From positions 1,414,727 through 1,470,111 of the forward strand of contig NZ_HE611050.1 of NCBI RefSeq assembly GCF_000285575.1: a stretch of 55,385 nucleotides of DNA, read 5' to 3'. The notes under the pieces are model-generated. The model had not been told where the DNA came from. It was given only the letters and a program-made list of their open reading frames with translations, and did no database searches. This DNA comes from Clostridium senegalense JC122. Its GTDB lineage: Bacteria > Bacillota > Clostridia > Clostridiales > Clostridiaceae. The translations under genes were made by a program, and so were the position numbers. Numbering within the stretch: the first letter of the stretch is position 1; the number at the start of each line of letters is the position of its first letter. Positions 9,435-17,619 of this stretch are shown piece by piece.

Positions 9435-9749
9435 ATGAGATTTGATGATTTAATTAAAAAAGCTATTATTGAAATTAAAAATGAAAATTTTCTTAAAGCA
9501 ACTGAATATATACACCTAGCCATGTCTGAAGATGATACTTCAGCTAAGCCACATAATTTACTTGGTATTATCGAAGAAATCAATGGTAATCTCGAGCTTG
9601 CTAATAATCATTATAGGGCAGCCTATTCTTTAGAGCCAACTTTTAAAGCTTCAGATAATAACTTAAAACGAATAACATCTTTTTATTATGTATTTGATTT
9701 AGAAAAAATTGATTTTGGAGAAACCATGCAACTTCAAGTTGGAGTTTAA
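9435..9749 (+). CDS. TPR-repeat protein
   Basis: This 104-residue cytoplasmic protein is divergent from the kdp locus. Residues ~15-75 form two tetratricopeptide-like units (KATEYIHLAMSED, then LLGIIEEINGNLELANNHYR), with the typical alternation of A/L/Y helix positions. The C-terminal tail (KIDFGETMQLQVGV) is not TPR. Start at 9435, where AAGGTGAG precedes the ATG, rather than an in-frame ATG 18 bases upstream. TPR proteins mediate protein contacts; its partner is unknown. It shares the upstream region with kdp, so co-regulation is possible but unproven. Confidence 0.75.
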   Translation: MRFDDLIKKAIIEIKNENFLKATEYIHLAMSEDDTSAKPHNLLGIIEEINGNLELANNHYRAAYSLEPTFKASDNNLKRITSFYYVFDLEKIDFGETMQLQVGV

Positions 9750-9892
9750 ATTTATTTATTAAATTATAAAATATAATGTATATTTTTATGTTTTTTATCC
9801 ATAATAAATATTGAAACGATTTGAAAATCTTATTTTTACAAAAGATTATTTCAGTAAGAAACTAAAGAAAATCTCATCAGATACCAAAGAAA

Positions 9893-9925
9893 AGAGGGAA
9901 CTTTAAGTTCCCTCTTTATCTTTTT
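9893..9925. terminator. Intrinsic terminator between convergent genes
   Basis: AAGAGGGAACTT (9893-9904) and AAGTTCCCTCTT (9906-9917) form a long perfect stem, followed by TATCTTTTT on the plus strand. It ends the TPR gene and may also serve the convergent gene at 10030-10428. The rest of 9750-10029 is A/T-rich without visible features. Confidence 0.85.
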
Positions 9926-10029
9926 AAGATTATATTTTTATTTAATTATAATAATCAATTTTATAAATTCTTTTAAAAGCTTATTTACTATATTACAAAG
10001 CTATAATAATTTAAATAGGAATTTATTGA

Positions 10030-10428
10030 TTAATCTTTTTTTATCAATTCAATTTCTTTCTTTAATTTTGTTATCTCTAATGTTAATTCATTTATTTTTT
10101 TAGTAATCATAATAAGTTCTTCATCATAATTTTTTCCATTATCACTCTGATTAACATTATTATTATTTTGATTAACATTATTATTCTCTTGATTAACATC
10201 AGGATTATTTATATTAAAGTTATTGCAATCAAAACACCTTCCCGGTCCACCTTCAAAATATTGTTGCTGAGCATTGTATGTTACTATTGCCTGGCCGATT
10301 AACATTAACCAATTTCCTATTGCATTTTGAACATTAAATGGAGTATCTCCACCTATGAAATTACCTATCATTTCTGCAATAACTATAAATGTTTGTGGAT
10401 CCATTCCTTGAAAATCATTATAGCCCAT
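10030..10428 (-). CDS. Hypothetical protein with Asn-rich repeats and coiled coil
   Basis: I do not recognise a named family. The 132-residue protein has three parts. The N-terminal ~55 residues are moderately hydrophobic (FIVIAEMIGNFIGG, then IGNWLMLIGQAIVTYNAQQ). A Cys/Asn segment (RCFDCNNFNINNP) leads into heptapeptide repeats VNQNNNN (~78-95). The C-terminal ~30 residues (ITKKINELTLEITKLKKE) are a heptad coiled coil. A GAGGGAA site precedes the ATG. No signal peptide is seen. A regulatory or structural role is possible; no function is assigned. It stands alone upstream of a long terminator. Confidence 0.7.
   Translation of the reverse strand: MGYNDFQGMDPQTFIVIAEMIGNFIGGDTPFNVQNAIGNWLMLIGQAIVTYNAQQQYFEGGPGRCFDCNNFNINNPDVNQENNNVNQNNNNVNQSDNGKNYDEELIMITKKINELTLEITKLKKEIELIKKD
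10149..10200 (-). repeat. 21-bp in-frame tandem repeats encoding VNQNNNN
   Basis: Units at 10149-10169 and 10170-10190 and a partial unit from 10191 start GATTAACAT on the plus strand. The period of 21 bp keeps the reading frame, so copy-number change would only alter linker length in the protein at 10030-10428. Confidence 0.75.
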
Positions 10429-10494
10429 TAAAATTCCCTCGTATTGCTTGATTAATATATATTATTCTAATCTTAAAATCAATATGACAATTTA

Positions 10495-11445
10495 TTAGAC
10501 TTCTTTTTCTTTCAGTTTTTCTAGCATATCTTTTGTCATTTTAGCTAAATCATATTCTGCCTTGAATCCCCATTCTTCTTTAGCACAAGTACAATCTATT
10601 GAATTTGGCCAAGAATTTGCTATTGCTTGTCTTATCGGATCTGGCTTAAATTCTATTTCAAATTCAGGTATGTGTTTTTTTATCTCTGCTGCTATTTCAC
10701 TTGGTTCAAAACTCATAGCTGTTATATTGAATGCATTTCTATGCTTTAATTTTGAAGAATCTGCTTCCATAAGAGTTATTATTGCATTTATTGCATCTGG
10801 CATATACATCATATCCATATAAGTTCCTTTATCTATATATGAAGTATATTTACCATTTTTTAATGCTTCATAATAAATGTCTACAGCGTAATCTGTTGTA
10901 CCGCCTCCTGGAGGAGCTACATAAGATATTAATCCTGGGAACCTTACTCCTCTAGTATCTACACCAAATTTAGTATGGTAATAATCACATAACAATTCGC
11001 CTGAAACTTTAGTTACTCCATACATAGTTTTTGGTCTTTGTATTGTGTCTTGTGGAGTACTATCTTTTGGTGTATCTGGTCCAAAGGCACCTATAGAACT
11101 TGGTGTAAAGAACTTACAATTTAATTCCCTAGCTACTTCTAACGCATTTACAAGTCCACCCATATTTATATTCCATGCAAGTTGAGGTTTTGCTTCTGCA
11201 ACTGCTGAAAGTAATGCTGCTAAATGAACTATAGTATCAACCTCATATTTTTTAGCAACTTGAAGCATTTTTTCTTTATCAAGTACATCTATTATTTCAA
11301 ATATTCCACCTTCTACAATAGCATTGCCTTCAGGTTTTCTAATATCACTTGCAACTACATTATCTTTTCCATATCTCTTTCTTAACTCTGTTACAAGTTC
11401 TGTTCCTATTTGACCTAAACATCCTGTGACCAAAATTTTCTTCAT
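10495..11445 (-). CDS. L-threonine 3-dehydrogenase, short-chain (epimerase-like) type
   Basis: This enzyme oxidises L-threonine to 2-amino-3-ketobutyrate with NAD+. The 316-residue protein is an extended SDR/epimerase fold rather than the zinc-dependent Tdh type. It has an N-terminal nucleotide-binding GCLGQIG (~8-14), an Asp ending the second strand (ASDIRKP), and the catalytic Tyr-Lys in [10 protein letters not shown] (~142). A threonine-dehydrogenase-like [19 protein letters not shown] segment follows. It lies 50 bases downstream of kbl, the enzyme that consumes its product, which supports the assignment over a sugar epimerase. GGGGGC precedes the ATG. Confidence 0.88.
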   Translation of the reverse strand: MKKILVTGCLGQIGTELVTELRKRYGKDNVVASDIRKPEGNAIVEGGIFEIIDVLDKEKMLQVAKKYEVDTIVHLAALLSAVAEAKPQLAWNINMGGLVNALEVARELNCKFFTPSSIGAFGPDTPKDSTPQDTIQRPKTMYGVTKVSGELLCDYYHTKFGVDTRGVRFPGLISYVAPPGGGTTDYAVDIYYEALKNGKYTSYIDKGTYMDMMYMPDAINAIITLMEADSSKLKHRNAFNITAMSFEPSEIAAEIKKHIPEFEIEFKPDPIRQAIANSWPNSIDCTCAKEEWGFKAEYDLAKMTKDMLEKLKEKEV

Positions 11446-11495
11446 AATTTGTGCCCCCTATTTTTTGTTAGTATATCTTTTATTTTCTTCTTAAC

Positions 11496-12686
11496 TTAAA
11501 TTATTCCCATTTCTTTTCCTACTTTTTCGTATATAGCAATTGCTTTATCAAGCATTTCCTTTGTATGTGCTGCTGTTGGCATATTTCTTACTCTTGCTGT
11601 TCCTAATGGTACTGTTGGGAATACTATTGATTTTGCATATACACCTTCCTCGTATAATTTTTTACTAAATTCTTGAGCTTTATCAGCTTCACCTATTATA
11701 CAAGGTGTTATTGGTGTTTCACTATTTCCTATATTAAATCCAAGTCCCTTTAGACCTTTCTTTAAATAGTTTCCATTTTCCCATAGTTTATCATTAAGTT
11801 CTGTGCTTTCAGTTAATATATTTATAGCTTCTATACAAGCTCCTGATGCTCCTGGAGTAAGTGATGTTGAGAATAAAAATGGTCTTCCTCTAACCTTTAA
11901 CCAATCGATTAAATCTTTAGATCCTGCTACATAACCACCTACAACACCTATTGCTTTAGATAATGTTCCTATTTGGAAATCTATCTTATCTGATAATCCA
12001 AAGTGCTTAACTGTTCCTGCACCTTCACCTAGAACCCCTGAGCCATGAGCATCATCAACATAAGTTATCAAATCAAATTCTTCTGCTATTTCAACTATTT
12101 CAGGAAGTTTTGCTATGTCACCATCCATAGAAAATACACCATCTGTTATAACCATTATTTTTTCATAAAGTCCTGACTCTTTTGCTTCCTTTGCTTTTTC
12201 TCTTAAATCAACCATATCTGAATGATTTACTCTTATGATTTTTGCACCTGATAATCTACATCCATCTATTATTGATGCATGATTTAAGGCATCAGAAAGT
12301 ATAGCATCTTTTTTATTCATAACTGCTGATATAGCAGCCATGTTGCAATTAAATCCTGATTGAAATGCTATAGCTGCTTCTGTATGTTTAAATTTAGCTA
12401 ATTTTTCTTCTAGTTCAACATGTATATCTAATGTTCCATTTATAGTTCTAACTGCACCTGCACCTGCACCATATTTTTCAGTTGCTTTTATTGTGGCATT
12501 AATCATTCTAGGGTCTGTTGCAAGACCTAAGTAGTTATTAGAAGAAAGATTTATTAATTCCTTTCCTCCTATATTGATAATAGGTCCATTAGATCCATTT
12601 ATTACATTTATTTCATTATATAAACCTTTACTTTTTAAGTCTTGTAAATTTGTTTTTAAAAAACTTGATAACGCTTTACTTCCCAT
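11496..12686 (-). CDS. kbl: Glycine C-acetyltransferase (2-amino-3-ketobutyrate CoA ligase)
   Basis: This PLP enzyme cleaves 2-amino-3-ketobutyrate with CoA to glycine and acetyl-CoA, completing threonine catabolism begun by the adjacent dehydrogenase. The 396-residue protein belongs to the alpha-oxoamine synthase family. It shows [13 protein letters not shown] (~46), [10 protein letters not shown] (~137), [12 protein letters not shown] (~207-218), and the PLP lysine in [13 protein letters not shown] (~243). 8-Amino-7-oxononanoate synthase is a close relative, but the tdh neighbour decides for Kbl. GGAGGG lies before the ATG. It forms an operon with the downstream dehydrogenase. Confidence 0.92.
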   Translation of the reverse strand: MGSKALSSFLKTNLQDLKSKGLYNEINVINGSNGPIINIGGKELINLSSNNYLGLATDPRMINATIKATEKYGAGAGAVRTINGTLDIHVELEEKLAKFKHTEAAIAFQSGFNCNMAAISAVMNKKDAILSDALNHASIIDGCRLSGAKIIRVNHSDMVDLREKAKEAKESGLYEKIMVITDGVFSMDGDIAKLPEIVEIAEEFDLITYVDDAHGSGVLGEGAGTVKHFGLSDKIDFQIGTLSKAIGVVGGYVAGSKDLIDWLKVRGRPFLFSTSLTPGASGACIEAINILTESTELNDKLWENGNYLKKGLKGLGFNIGNSETPITPCIIGEADKAQEFSKKLYEEGVYAKSIVFPTVPLGTARVRNMPTAAHTKEMLDKAIAIYEKVGKEMGII

Positions 12687-13188
12687 TTTTAACCCTCCAA
12701 TACTTAACTTTTTTAAATTTAGTTTTAATTTATATTATTAATTTATAAATTAAATGCATGTTTTAATTTTTGAGTTTATATTTCATAAAAAACTCTTAGT
12801 TAATTAATATTTCTAAATACACGTATTGAAAACAAAATATATAGGTAAAAAATCCTTTGAATTTTCGTATACTTTCTGTATAAATTAAATCTATAAATTT
12901 TATTTTCATATTATATATTTATTAATTAATAATTCAAATAGACAAGCTAATATTTATTATTAATCATTTATGATTTTCTACATTTTTTTAGGAACTCCTT
13001 CTTTATTTTTTGAATAGTTTTAATTTTTAAATTATTTTTTCTTTTAAACCATTTATTTTATATTTTTTTTATATTTAATTTTATATTCTCATAAAATATT
13101 TAAAATTCATTACCTCTTAATAAATTTATTCTAAATTCAAATAAATCAATTAAGAATTATTTACCAATAAAATATCTTACTTTTATCA
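12687..13188. other. Long A/T-rich intergenic region
   Basis: This is a divergent spacer between kbl (minus) and the gene at 13309 (plus). I looked for T-box, glycine riboswitch and other conserved leader motifs and saw none; the region is nearly all A/T. The kbl promoter should lie here but is not distinct. Confidence 0.6.
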
Positions 13189-13217
13189 TTGACTATATCG
13201 TAATATATAGATATAAT
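13189..13217 (+). promoter_or_regulatory. Sigma-A-type promoter
   Basis: TTGACT (13189-13194) and TATAAT (13212-13217) are separated by 17 bp. It lies about 90 bp upstream of the ferredoxin-like membrane protein start, so a leader of ~85 nt is implied. Confidence 0.75.
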
Positions 13218-13308
13218 GATATAGAACTCACACATAGAATATATATTTTTTTTAAAACATAATAATAATTTTAGGATTTAAAATAACACATAAGAAGGGG
13301 TAGATTGA

Positions 13309-13950
13309 ATGAATTTTTATAAAAAATATGGTTACATTATATTTTTAGCATTTTTAGTACTTTCATTGTTTAATATGGCATTAGCTAGCATTGCAGTAAT
13401 TTGTATGATAGCTCCAGTTATTTTAGCTTTACTAGGCAAAGGTAGATTTTGGTGCGGGAACTTTTGTCCACGTGGTAACTTCTATGATAACATTATGAAA
13501 AAAGTTTCACCTAAAAAAGAAGTACCTAAATTTTTTAAAAGTACTATACTTAGAACTTTCATGGTATTTTTCCTTATAGGAATGTTTTCAATGGGCGTTA
13601 AACAAAACTGGGGGAATCCAGCTGGTATCGGCATGGTTTTCTATAGAATTATTGTTATAACAAGTATTGTTGGAATAATTTTAAGTATGTTTTATTCTCA
13701 CAGAACTTGGTGCAACTTCTGTCCAATGGGAACTTTATCTTCTTTAGTTGCTAAAGTACGTGGAAAAAATGTAGCCCTTAAGGTAGATAGTTCTTGTGTA
13801 GGATGTAACCTTTGTGCTAAAAAATGTCCAATGGGCATATCAGCAAAGGAATATAAGAATTCACATATAACAAATACAGAATGTATACACTGTAATGAAT
13901 GTGTATATGCTTGCCCTAAAAAAAGTATAAATTTAGATACTAACTTATAG
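13309..13950 (+). CDS. Membrane-bound 4Fe-4S protein, NapH/Fer4_5-like
   Basis: This 213-residue polytopic membrane iron-sulfur protein probably passes electrons at the inner membrane. It has about four hydrophobic segments and two periplasm/cytoplasm-facing Cys-X3-Cys-Pro type motifs (WCGNFCPRGN ~49, WCNFCPMGT ~138). Two classic 4Fe-4S motifs close the protein (CVGCNLCAKKCPMG ~165, CIHCNECVYACPKK ~190). This layout is that of NapH/YccM-type proteins. No partner oxidoreductase is adjacent, so substrate and role are open. AGAAGGGG precedes the ATG. Full length. Confidence 0.82.
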   Translation: MNFYKKYGYIIFLAFLVLSLFNMALASIAVICMIAPVILALLGKGRFWCGNFCPRGNFYDNIMKKVSPKKEVPKFFKSTILRTFMVFFLIGMFSMGVKQNWGNPAGIGMVFYRIIVITSIVGIILSMFYSHRTWCNFCPMGTLSSLVAKVRGKNVALKVDSSCVGCNLCAKKCPMGISAKEYKNSHITNTECIHCNECVYACPKKSINLDTNL

Positions 13951-13951
13951 T

Positions 13952-14110
13952 TATAGAGAGACAAGCTCCAATTTAAATTTATTTAATAACTTTAAAATAT
14001 TTTCATACAAAATATAGTGTTGAATTTTAAATAATTCGGAGCATGTCCCACTATTTGGGGTATCCAAATTTTGAAATAGATAATTTAAAGAGTAAACTTG
14101 GAACCCTATA
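13952..14110 (-). repeat. Structured intergenic repeat, full copy 3
   Basis: This 159-bp copy is in inverted orientation to copies 1 and 2. It starts TATAGAGAGACAAGCTCC one base after the stop of the ferredoxin-like gene and ends ACTTGGAACCCTATA. Relative to its upstream gene it has the same orientation as the other copies. Several differences from copy 2 keep the first two stems as G-U wobble pairs (CCAAGTT with AATTTGG). Confidence 0.85.
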
Positions 14111-14124
14111 ATATACAGCTTAAT

Positions 14125-14164
14125 AAAAAACATAGCTAAAATAAAATTTAGCTATGTTTTTTTA
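14125..14164. terminator. Bidirectional intrinsic terminator
   Basis: AACATAGCTAAA (14129-14140) pairs with TTTAGCTATGTT. It is preceded by an A run and followed by a run of about seven T. It ends transcription from the gene at 13309 after passage through the repeat. The remaining space to plsC (14165-14322) holds nothing distinct except a weak GAAACT/AAGTTTC hairpin near 14272-14286. Confidence 0.85.
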
Positions 14165-14322
14165 TATAGTTATAATATAATTACTACTCACTATATTCCT
14201 AATAATTCTAACGGAACTTTTTCTATTTTATATAAATTTGCAAAGCAAATCATATTATTAAATTAAAAGAAACTGGACTTAAGTTTCATCTTAAATTATT
14301 AATTTTTAATTTTAATTTTTAA

Positions 14323-15027
14323 CTATAATGAGTAATACCCTCTATATTCTTCTGGTAATAATTTTGATATAGAAGTCATTATTTCCCACATAGCTCGAGT
14401 ATGATATTCTTCTCGTGTTTCCTCTTTAGTTTTAGCTGGTAATTTGAATGGTTTTCCTATTTTCATTGTTACATTAGCACTGCAAATTTTTTCTTCTTCC
14501 ATTGAGCCTTCTGGATTTATAGGTAAAAACTTTTCTGTATCTGTAAGCCCTATTGGAACTATTGTTGCTTTAGTTAATTTAGCTATTAGTATTATACCTT
14601 TTTTAGCTTCTATCATTTTACCATCTCTACTTCTTGTTCCTTCTGGGAAAATCATTATATTTCTTCCTGATTTTAATTTATTTATTACAGCTGCTATCGC
14701 ATCCTTATCCGCAGAATTAGGCTTTATCATAACGCACTCTATTAATTCTAAAATTAAGCTTGTAAATTTATTATGACTTAGTTTTTCACCTGCTACAAAA
14801 ACAGGTTTATACTCTTCTAATTCATTATTTATAAATATACCATCTGAATTACTTAAATGATTAGATATAAATATTATAGGACCTTCTACGCCTTTTAAGT
14901 TTTCTTTACCTTCTACTTTTAAGTTGGCATATTTATCTATATACTCATTTACTTTTTTTCTTATTACCTTACTTCTTAATGGTTTTGGTAATTTGCCTAC
15001 AATAGTCATTTGGCTTTTTATACTCAT
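14323..15027 (-). CDS. plsC: 1-acyl-sn-glycerol-3-phosphate acyltransferase (PlsC family)
   Basis: This membrane-associated enzyme acylates lysophosphatidate to phosphatidate in phospholipid synthesis. The 234-residue protein has the catalytic HX4D motif in SNHLSNSDG (~55) and the second block FPEGTRSRDG (~127). It also has the third and fourth blocks (KGIILIAKLTKATIVPIG). Its ATG overlaps the queG stop in TAATG, so translation is coupled to the upstream gene. Length is normal. Which lysophospholipid acceptor it prefers cannot be read from the sequence. Confidence 0.88.
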   Translation of the reverse strand: MSIKSQMTIVGKLPKPLRSKVIRKKVNEYIDKYANLKVEGKENLKGVEGPIIFISNHLSNSDGIFINNELEEYKPVFVAGEKLSHNKFTSLILELIECVMIKPNSADKDAIAAVINKLKSGRNIMIFPEGTRSRDGKMIEAKKGIILIAKLTKATIVPIGLTDTEKFLPINPEGSMEEEKICSANVTMKIGKPFKLPAKTKEETREEYHTRAMWEIMTSISKLLPEEYRGYYSL

Positions 15028-16024
15028 TATTTTTCACCTTTCTCATTTTTAAATATTTTATCATAATAATCCTTTATGTATGGGGAGTTTATAGTTTTAT
15101 ATATGTTATCTATGTCTTTATTTTTTATACTTTTATATGTAACCATTGCATTTCGTATTAATGTATTTTTTCCTCTCCATCCACAGCTACAATTCTTATA
15201 TTTATTTTTAAAATCACTATTATTTAAATTTATAATATCTAATAAACTATCATTCTTAAAAAAATCAAAGGGTTTAAATTCATCTATATTAGAATATTGT
15301 ATTTCTTTGTTGTAAGGACATACATTTTGACAAATATCACAACCAAAAATTTTTCCTTCAATATATCTTAATTCATCCTTTGATAAATGTTTTTTTGAGT
15401 TATGTATGATAAACATTTATTAAAATTATTATCTATTTTATTTTTTTCTAATGTTTTAGTTGGACATGCTTTTAAACATAATTCACACCTTCCACAATCT
15501 TTACTTATAGGTGTGTCTGGTTCTAACTTTAAATTTATTATAACTTCTCCTAAAAATACATAGGACCCATATTTTTCAGTTATAAATGTATTGTTTTTCC
15601 CTACAAAACCCAAGCCAGAAAGATATGCTATATATCTTTCTGGTAATGGATTATTATCCACAAACCCTTTAGAATCTATCCCCATACTCTTTAGATAATC
15701 ACATATCAATTGTAGATAACTTTTAACTACTTCATGATAATCTTTACCCTGTGTATATTTAGAAAAATATTTACTTCCTTCACTTTCTTTATAGCAATAG
15801 GGAACAGCAATAGATATTATACTCTTACCATTTTCCATAAGACTAAATGGATTTATCTTTTTTTCTATATCTTCTTCTTCAAATTCCACATAAAAACCAT
15901 TGTTTTTTCTATAAGTATAGTATTCTTTTAGTTCATTAAAAACTCTACAGTCTGTTATACCTACTAGTTCTATTCCTATAGAGTTTATATATTTTTTTAA
16001 ATCTTTTTTTATTTTATCATTCAT
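15027..16024 (-). pseudogene. queG: Epoxyqueuosine reductase QueG, frameshifted at an A7 run
   Basis: QueG is the cobalamin- and Fe-S-dependent reductase for the last step of queuosine tRNA modification. Frame one (15368-16024) carries the N-terminal domain and the first 4Fe-4S motif CGRCELCLKACPTKT (~175). It then runs out after YITQ. The second frame carries the second cluster motif IFGCDICQNVCPYNKE and the C-terminus. The frames join exactly if the A7 at about 15395-15401 is read as A8, giving a 332-residue protein of normal length. The shift site contains A-AAA-AAC, a classical -1 slippery heptamer. Either a sequencing error, a true mutation, or slippage. Confidence 0.88.
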
Positions 16025-16100
16025 AAAATTAACCTATCCTTAATTTAGTTAAAAGTTAATAGTGAATAATTAAGAGTTTAAGTTCCATTTTAAACTTATA

Positions 16101-16257
16101 TATGGTTCCAAGTTGACTTTTAAAATTATCCATTCCAAAACTTGGATACCCAAAATAGTGAGACATGCTCCGAATCACTTAGAATTCAACACTACATCTT
16201 GTGTAAAAATATTTTAAGATTGTTGAATAAACTTAAATTGGAGCTTGTTTCCCTATA
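16101..16257 (+). repeat. Structured intergenic repeat, full copy 2
   Basis: This 157-bp copy lies between queG and the FAD oxidoreductase. Left end TATGGTTCCAAGTTGAC, right end GGAGCTTGTTTCCCTATA. Perfect stems: CCAAGTT/AACTTGG, AGTGA/TCACT and ATTCAACA/TGTTGAAT. It ends 4 bp beyond the stop of the gene at 16262 (minus strand). The segment just left of it (16048-16080) contains the phrase AGTTAATAGTGAATA, also found near the partial copy at 37248. Confidence 0.88.
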
Positions 16258-16261
16258 TAAT

Positions 16262-17230
16262 CTATAAACTATTTAAATATTCTAAAGCAGCATGTGCTGT
16301 TTTTTCACTATTTTTTATTACTTTATCCATTGTTTCATATCCTGTTGTTACAGTGCCACAAGCAAAAATTCCTTTTGCAGAAGTTTGCATACTTTTATCT
16401 ACTATTATTTCGCCAAATTCTTTAGTTTTAATTCCAATTTTCTCTGCTATTAAAGATTCTGGCTTCATATATATAGATAATATTAATGTATCACAATCCA
16501 CTAATTTTTCTGTGTCTTTTATTGGTTTTTTATTATCGTTAAGTTTAGTTATTTGAACGCTTTCTACTCGTCCTTTACCAATAACTTTCGTTACTCTTGT
16601 ATTTGTCATTATGTTTATATTAAAATCTTTTATAAAAGTTTTAGCTTCTTTACTAACTGCTTTTATTTTATTAGTTGTTTCTATTATACCTTTTACATTT
16701 GCACCTTCTAAAATCAAGCTTCTTGCTGCAAATATAGCTGTATCTTCTGAACCTAATATAATAACATTTTTTCCTGGAAGTATTCCTTTATTATTAATTA
16801 ATTTCAATGTTGAAACTGCACCAATTATTCCTGCACATCTATGACTTAGTATATTTTTATATCCTAATGGACGTTCTCTACAACCCATTGCTAATATAAT
16901 TGCTTTGCTTTTAAAATTTAATATTCCTTCTGGACTTATAGCTATAATCTTATCACTTTTATCTATCTCTATAACATTTGTTAATGTTTTATAATCTATA
17001 TTATATTCTTCTATCTTTGTTTGTAATAAATATATATATTCTGGAGCTGTTAATACCTCATCAGAATATTTATTTTTAAATCCACTATGAACACAACAAT
17101 TTAAAATTCCCCCAAGTTCAAATTCTCTATCTAGAATTAAAATATTCTCTACACCATTTTCTTTTGCAGTTAATGCAGCAGTTATTCCACTAATGCCACC
17201 ACCTACTACTATTAAATCGTATTCCCTCAC
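16262..17230 (-). CDS. NAD(P)/FAD-dependent oxidoreductase
   Basis: This 322-residue soluble flavoprotein has an N-terminal FAD-binding VVGGGISGITAALTA (~8-22), a second dinucleotide-binding region (NVIILGSEDTAIFAAR ~152), and a C-terminal GIFACGTVTTGYE (~287) typical of thioredoxin-reductase/HcnB-like proteins. No CxxC redox pair is in the usual place; NCCVHSGF (~46) holds adjacent cysteines. Homologues often sit with a GlpA-like dehydrogenase and a small Cys protein, but here the gene is alone. Substrate unknown. The start is GTG at 17230, 5 bases behind GAGGTGA. Confidence 0.78.
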   Translation of the reverse strand: MREYDLIVVGGGISGITAALTAKENGVENILILDREFELGGILNCCVHSGFKNKYSDEVLTAPEYIYLLQTKIEEYNIDYKTLTNVIEIDKSDKIIAISPEGILNFKSKAIILAMGCRERPLGYKNILSHRCAGIIGAVSTLKLINNKGILPGKNVIILGSEDTAIFAARSLILEGANVKGIIETTNKIKAVSKEAKTFIKDFNINIMTNTRVTKVIGKGRVESVQITKLNDNKKPIKDTEKLVDCDTLILSIYMKPESLIAEKIGIKTKEFGEIIVDKSMQTSAKGIFACGTVTTGYETMDKVIKNSEKTAHAALEYLNSL

Positions 17231-17340
17231 AAAATCACCTCTATAATTATAAATAACTAAGTTACTATACAGTTATAATTTATACCTTATTAAATAAAAT
17301 ATTTTCATATAAATAAAACTATATTATTGAAGAATTGATA

Positions 17341-17377
17341 GTTATCCATTCCCAAACTTGGAGCTTGTTTCCCTATA
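17341..17377 (+). repeat. Structured intergenic repeat, remnant
   Basis: GTTATCCATTCCCAAACTTG joined directly to GAGCTTGTTTCCCTATA equals the left-central part and the right end of the repeat, with about 100 bp missing between. It is in the spacer after the pot operon. Confidence 0.6.
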
Positions 17378-17543
17378 GAATTTCAAACTTAAGATTAAAT
17401 ATATACATTAATTATAATATATATATTTAATCTCTTCCACTTAATAGGTTAAAGGATTTAATATTTAACAACTTAAATTTTTAAAATTCTAATATAGAAA
17501 ATTTAATAAATATGTTTATATTAATGATTATTAAAGAAAACTT

Positions 17544-17583
17544 AAAAAATAGTAGCTTCAAATTCATAATTTGAAAGCTACTA
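17544..17583 (-). terminator. Terminator of the pot operon
   Basis: Read on the minus strand, TAGTAGCTTTCAAATT pairs with AATTTGAAGCTACTA, with one bulged base, and is followed by TTTTTT. It lies ~35 bases after the potCD stop. The spacer 17231-17540 otherwise holds only the repeat remnant. Confidence 0.85.
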
Positions 17584-17619
17584 ATTCTTATAAAATAAAG
17601 TGTTAAACAAAATATATTT

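Noticed and set aside
10149-10200. Short regular repeats as a CRISPR array
   Set aside because: Units are directly tandem without spacers, 21 bp long and in frame inside a coding region.
12687-13188. T-box or glycine riboswitch before kbl
   Set aside because: None of the conserved blocks (for example GGTGGNACCGCG) is visible in this very A/T-rich spacer.
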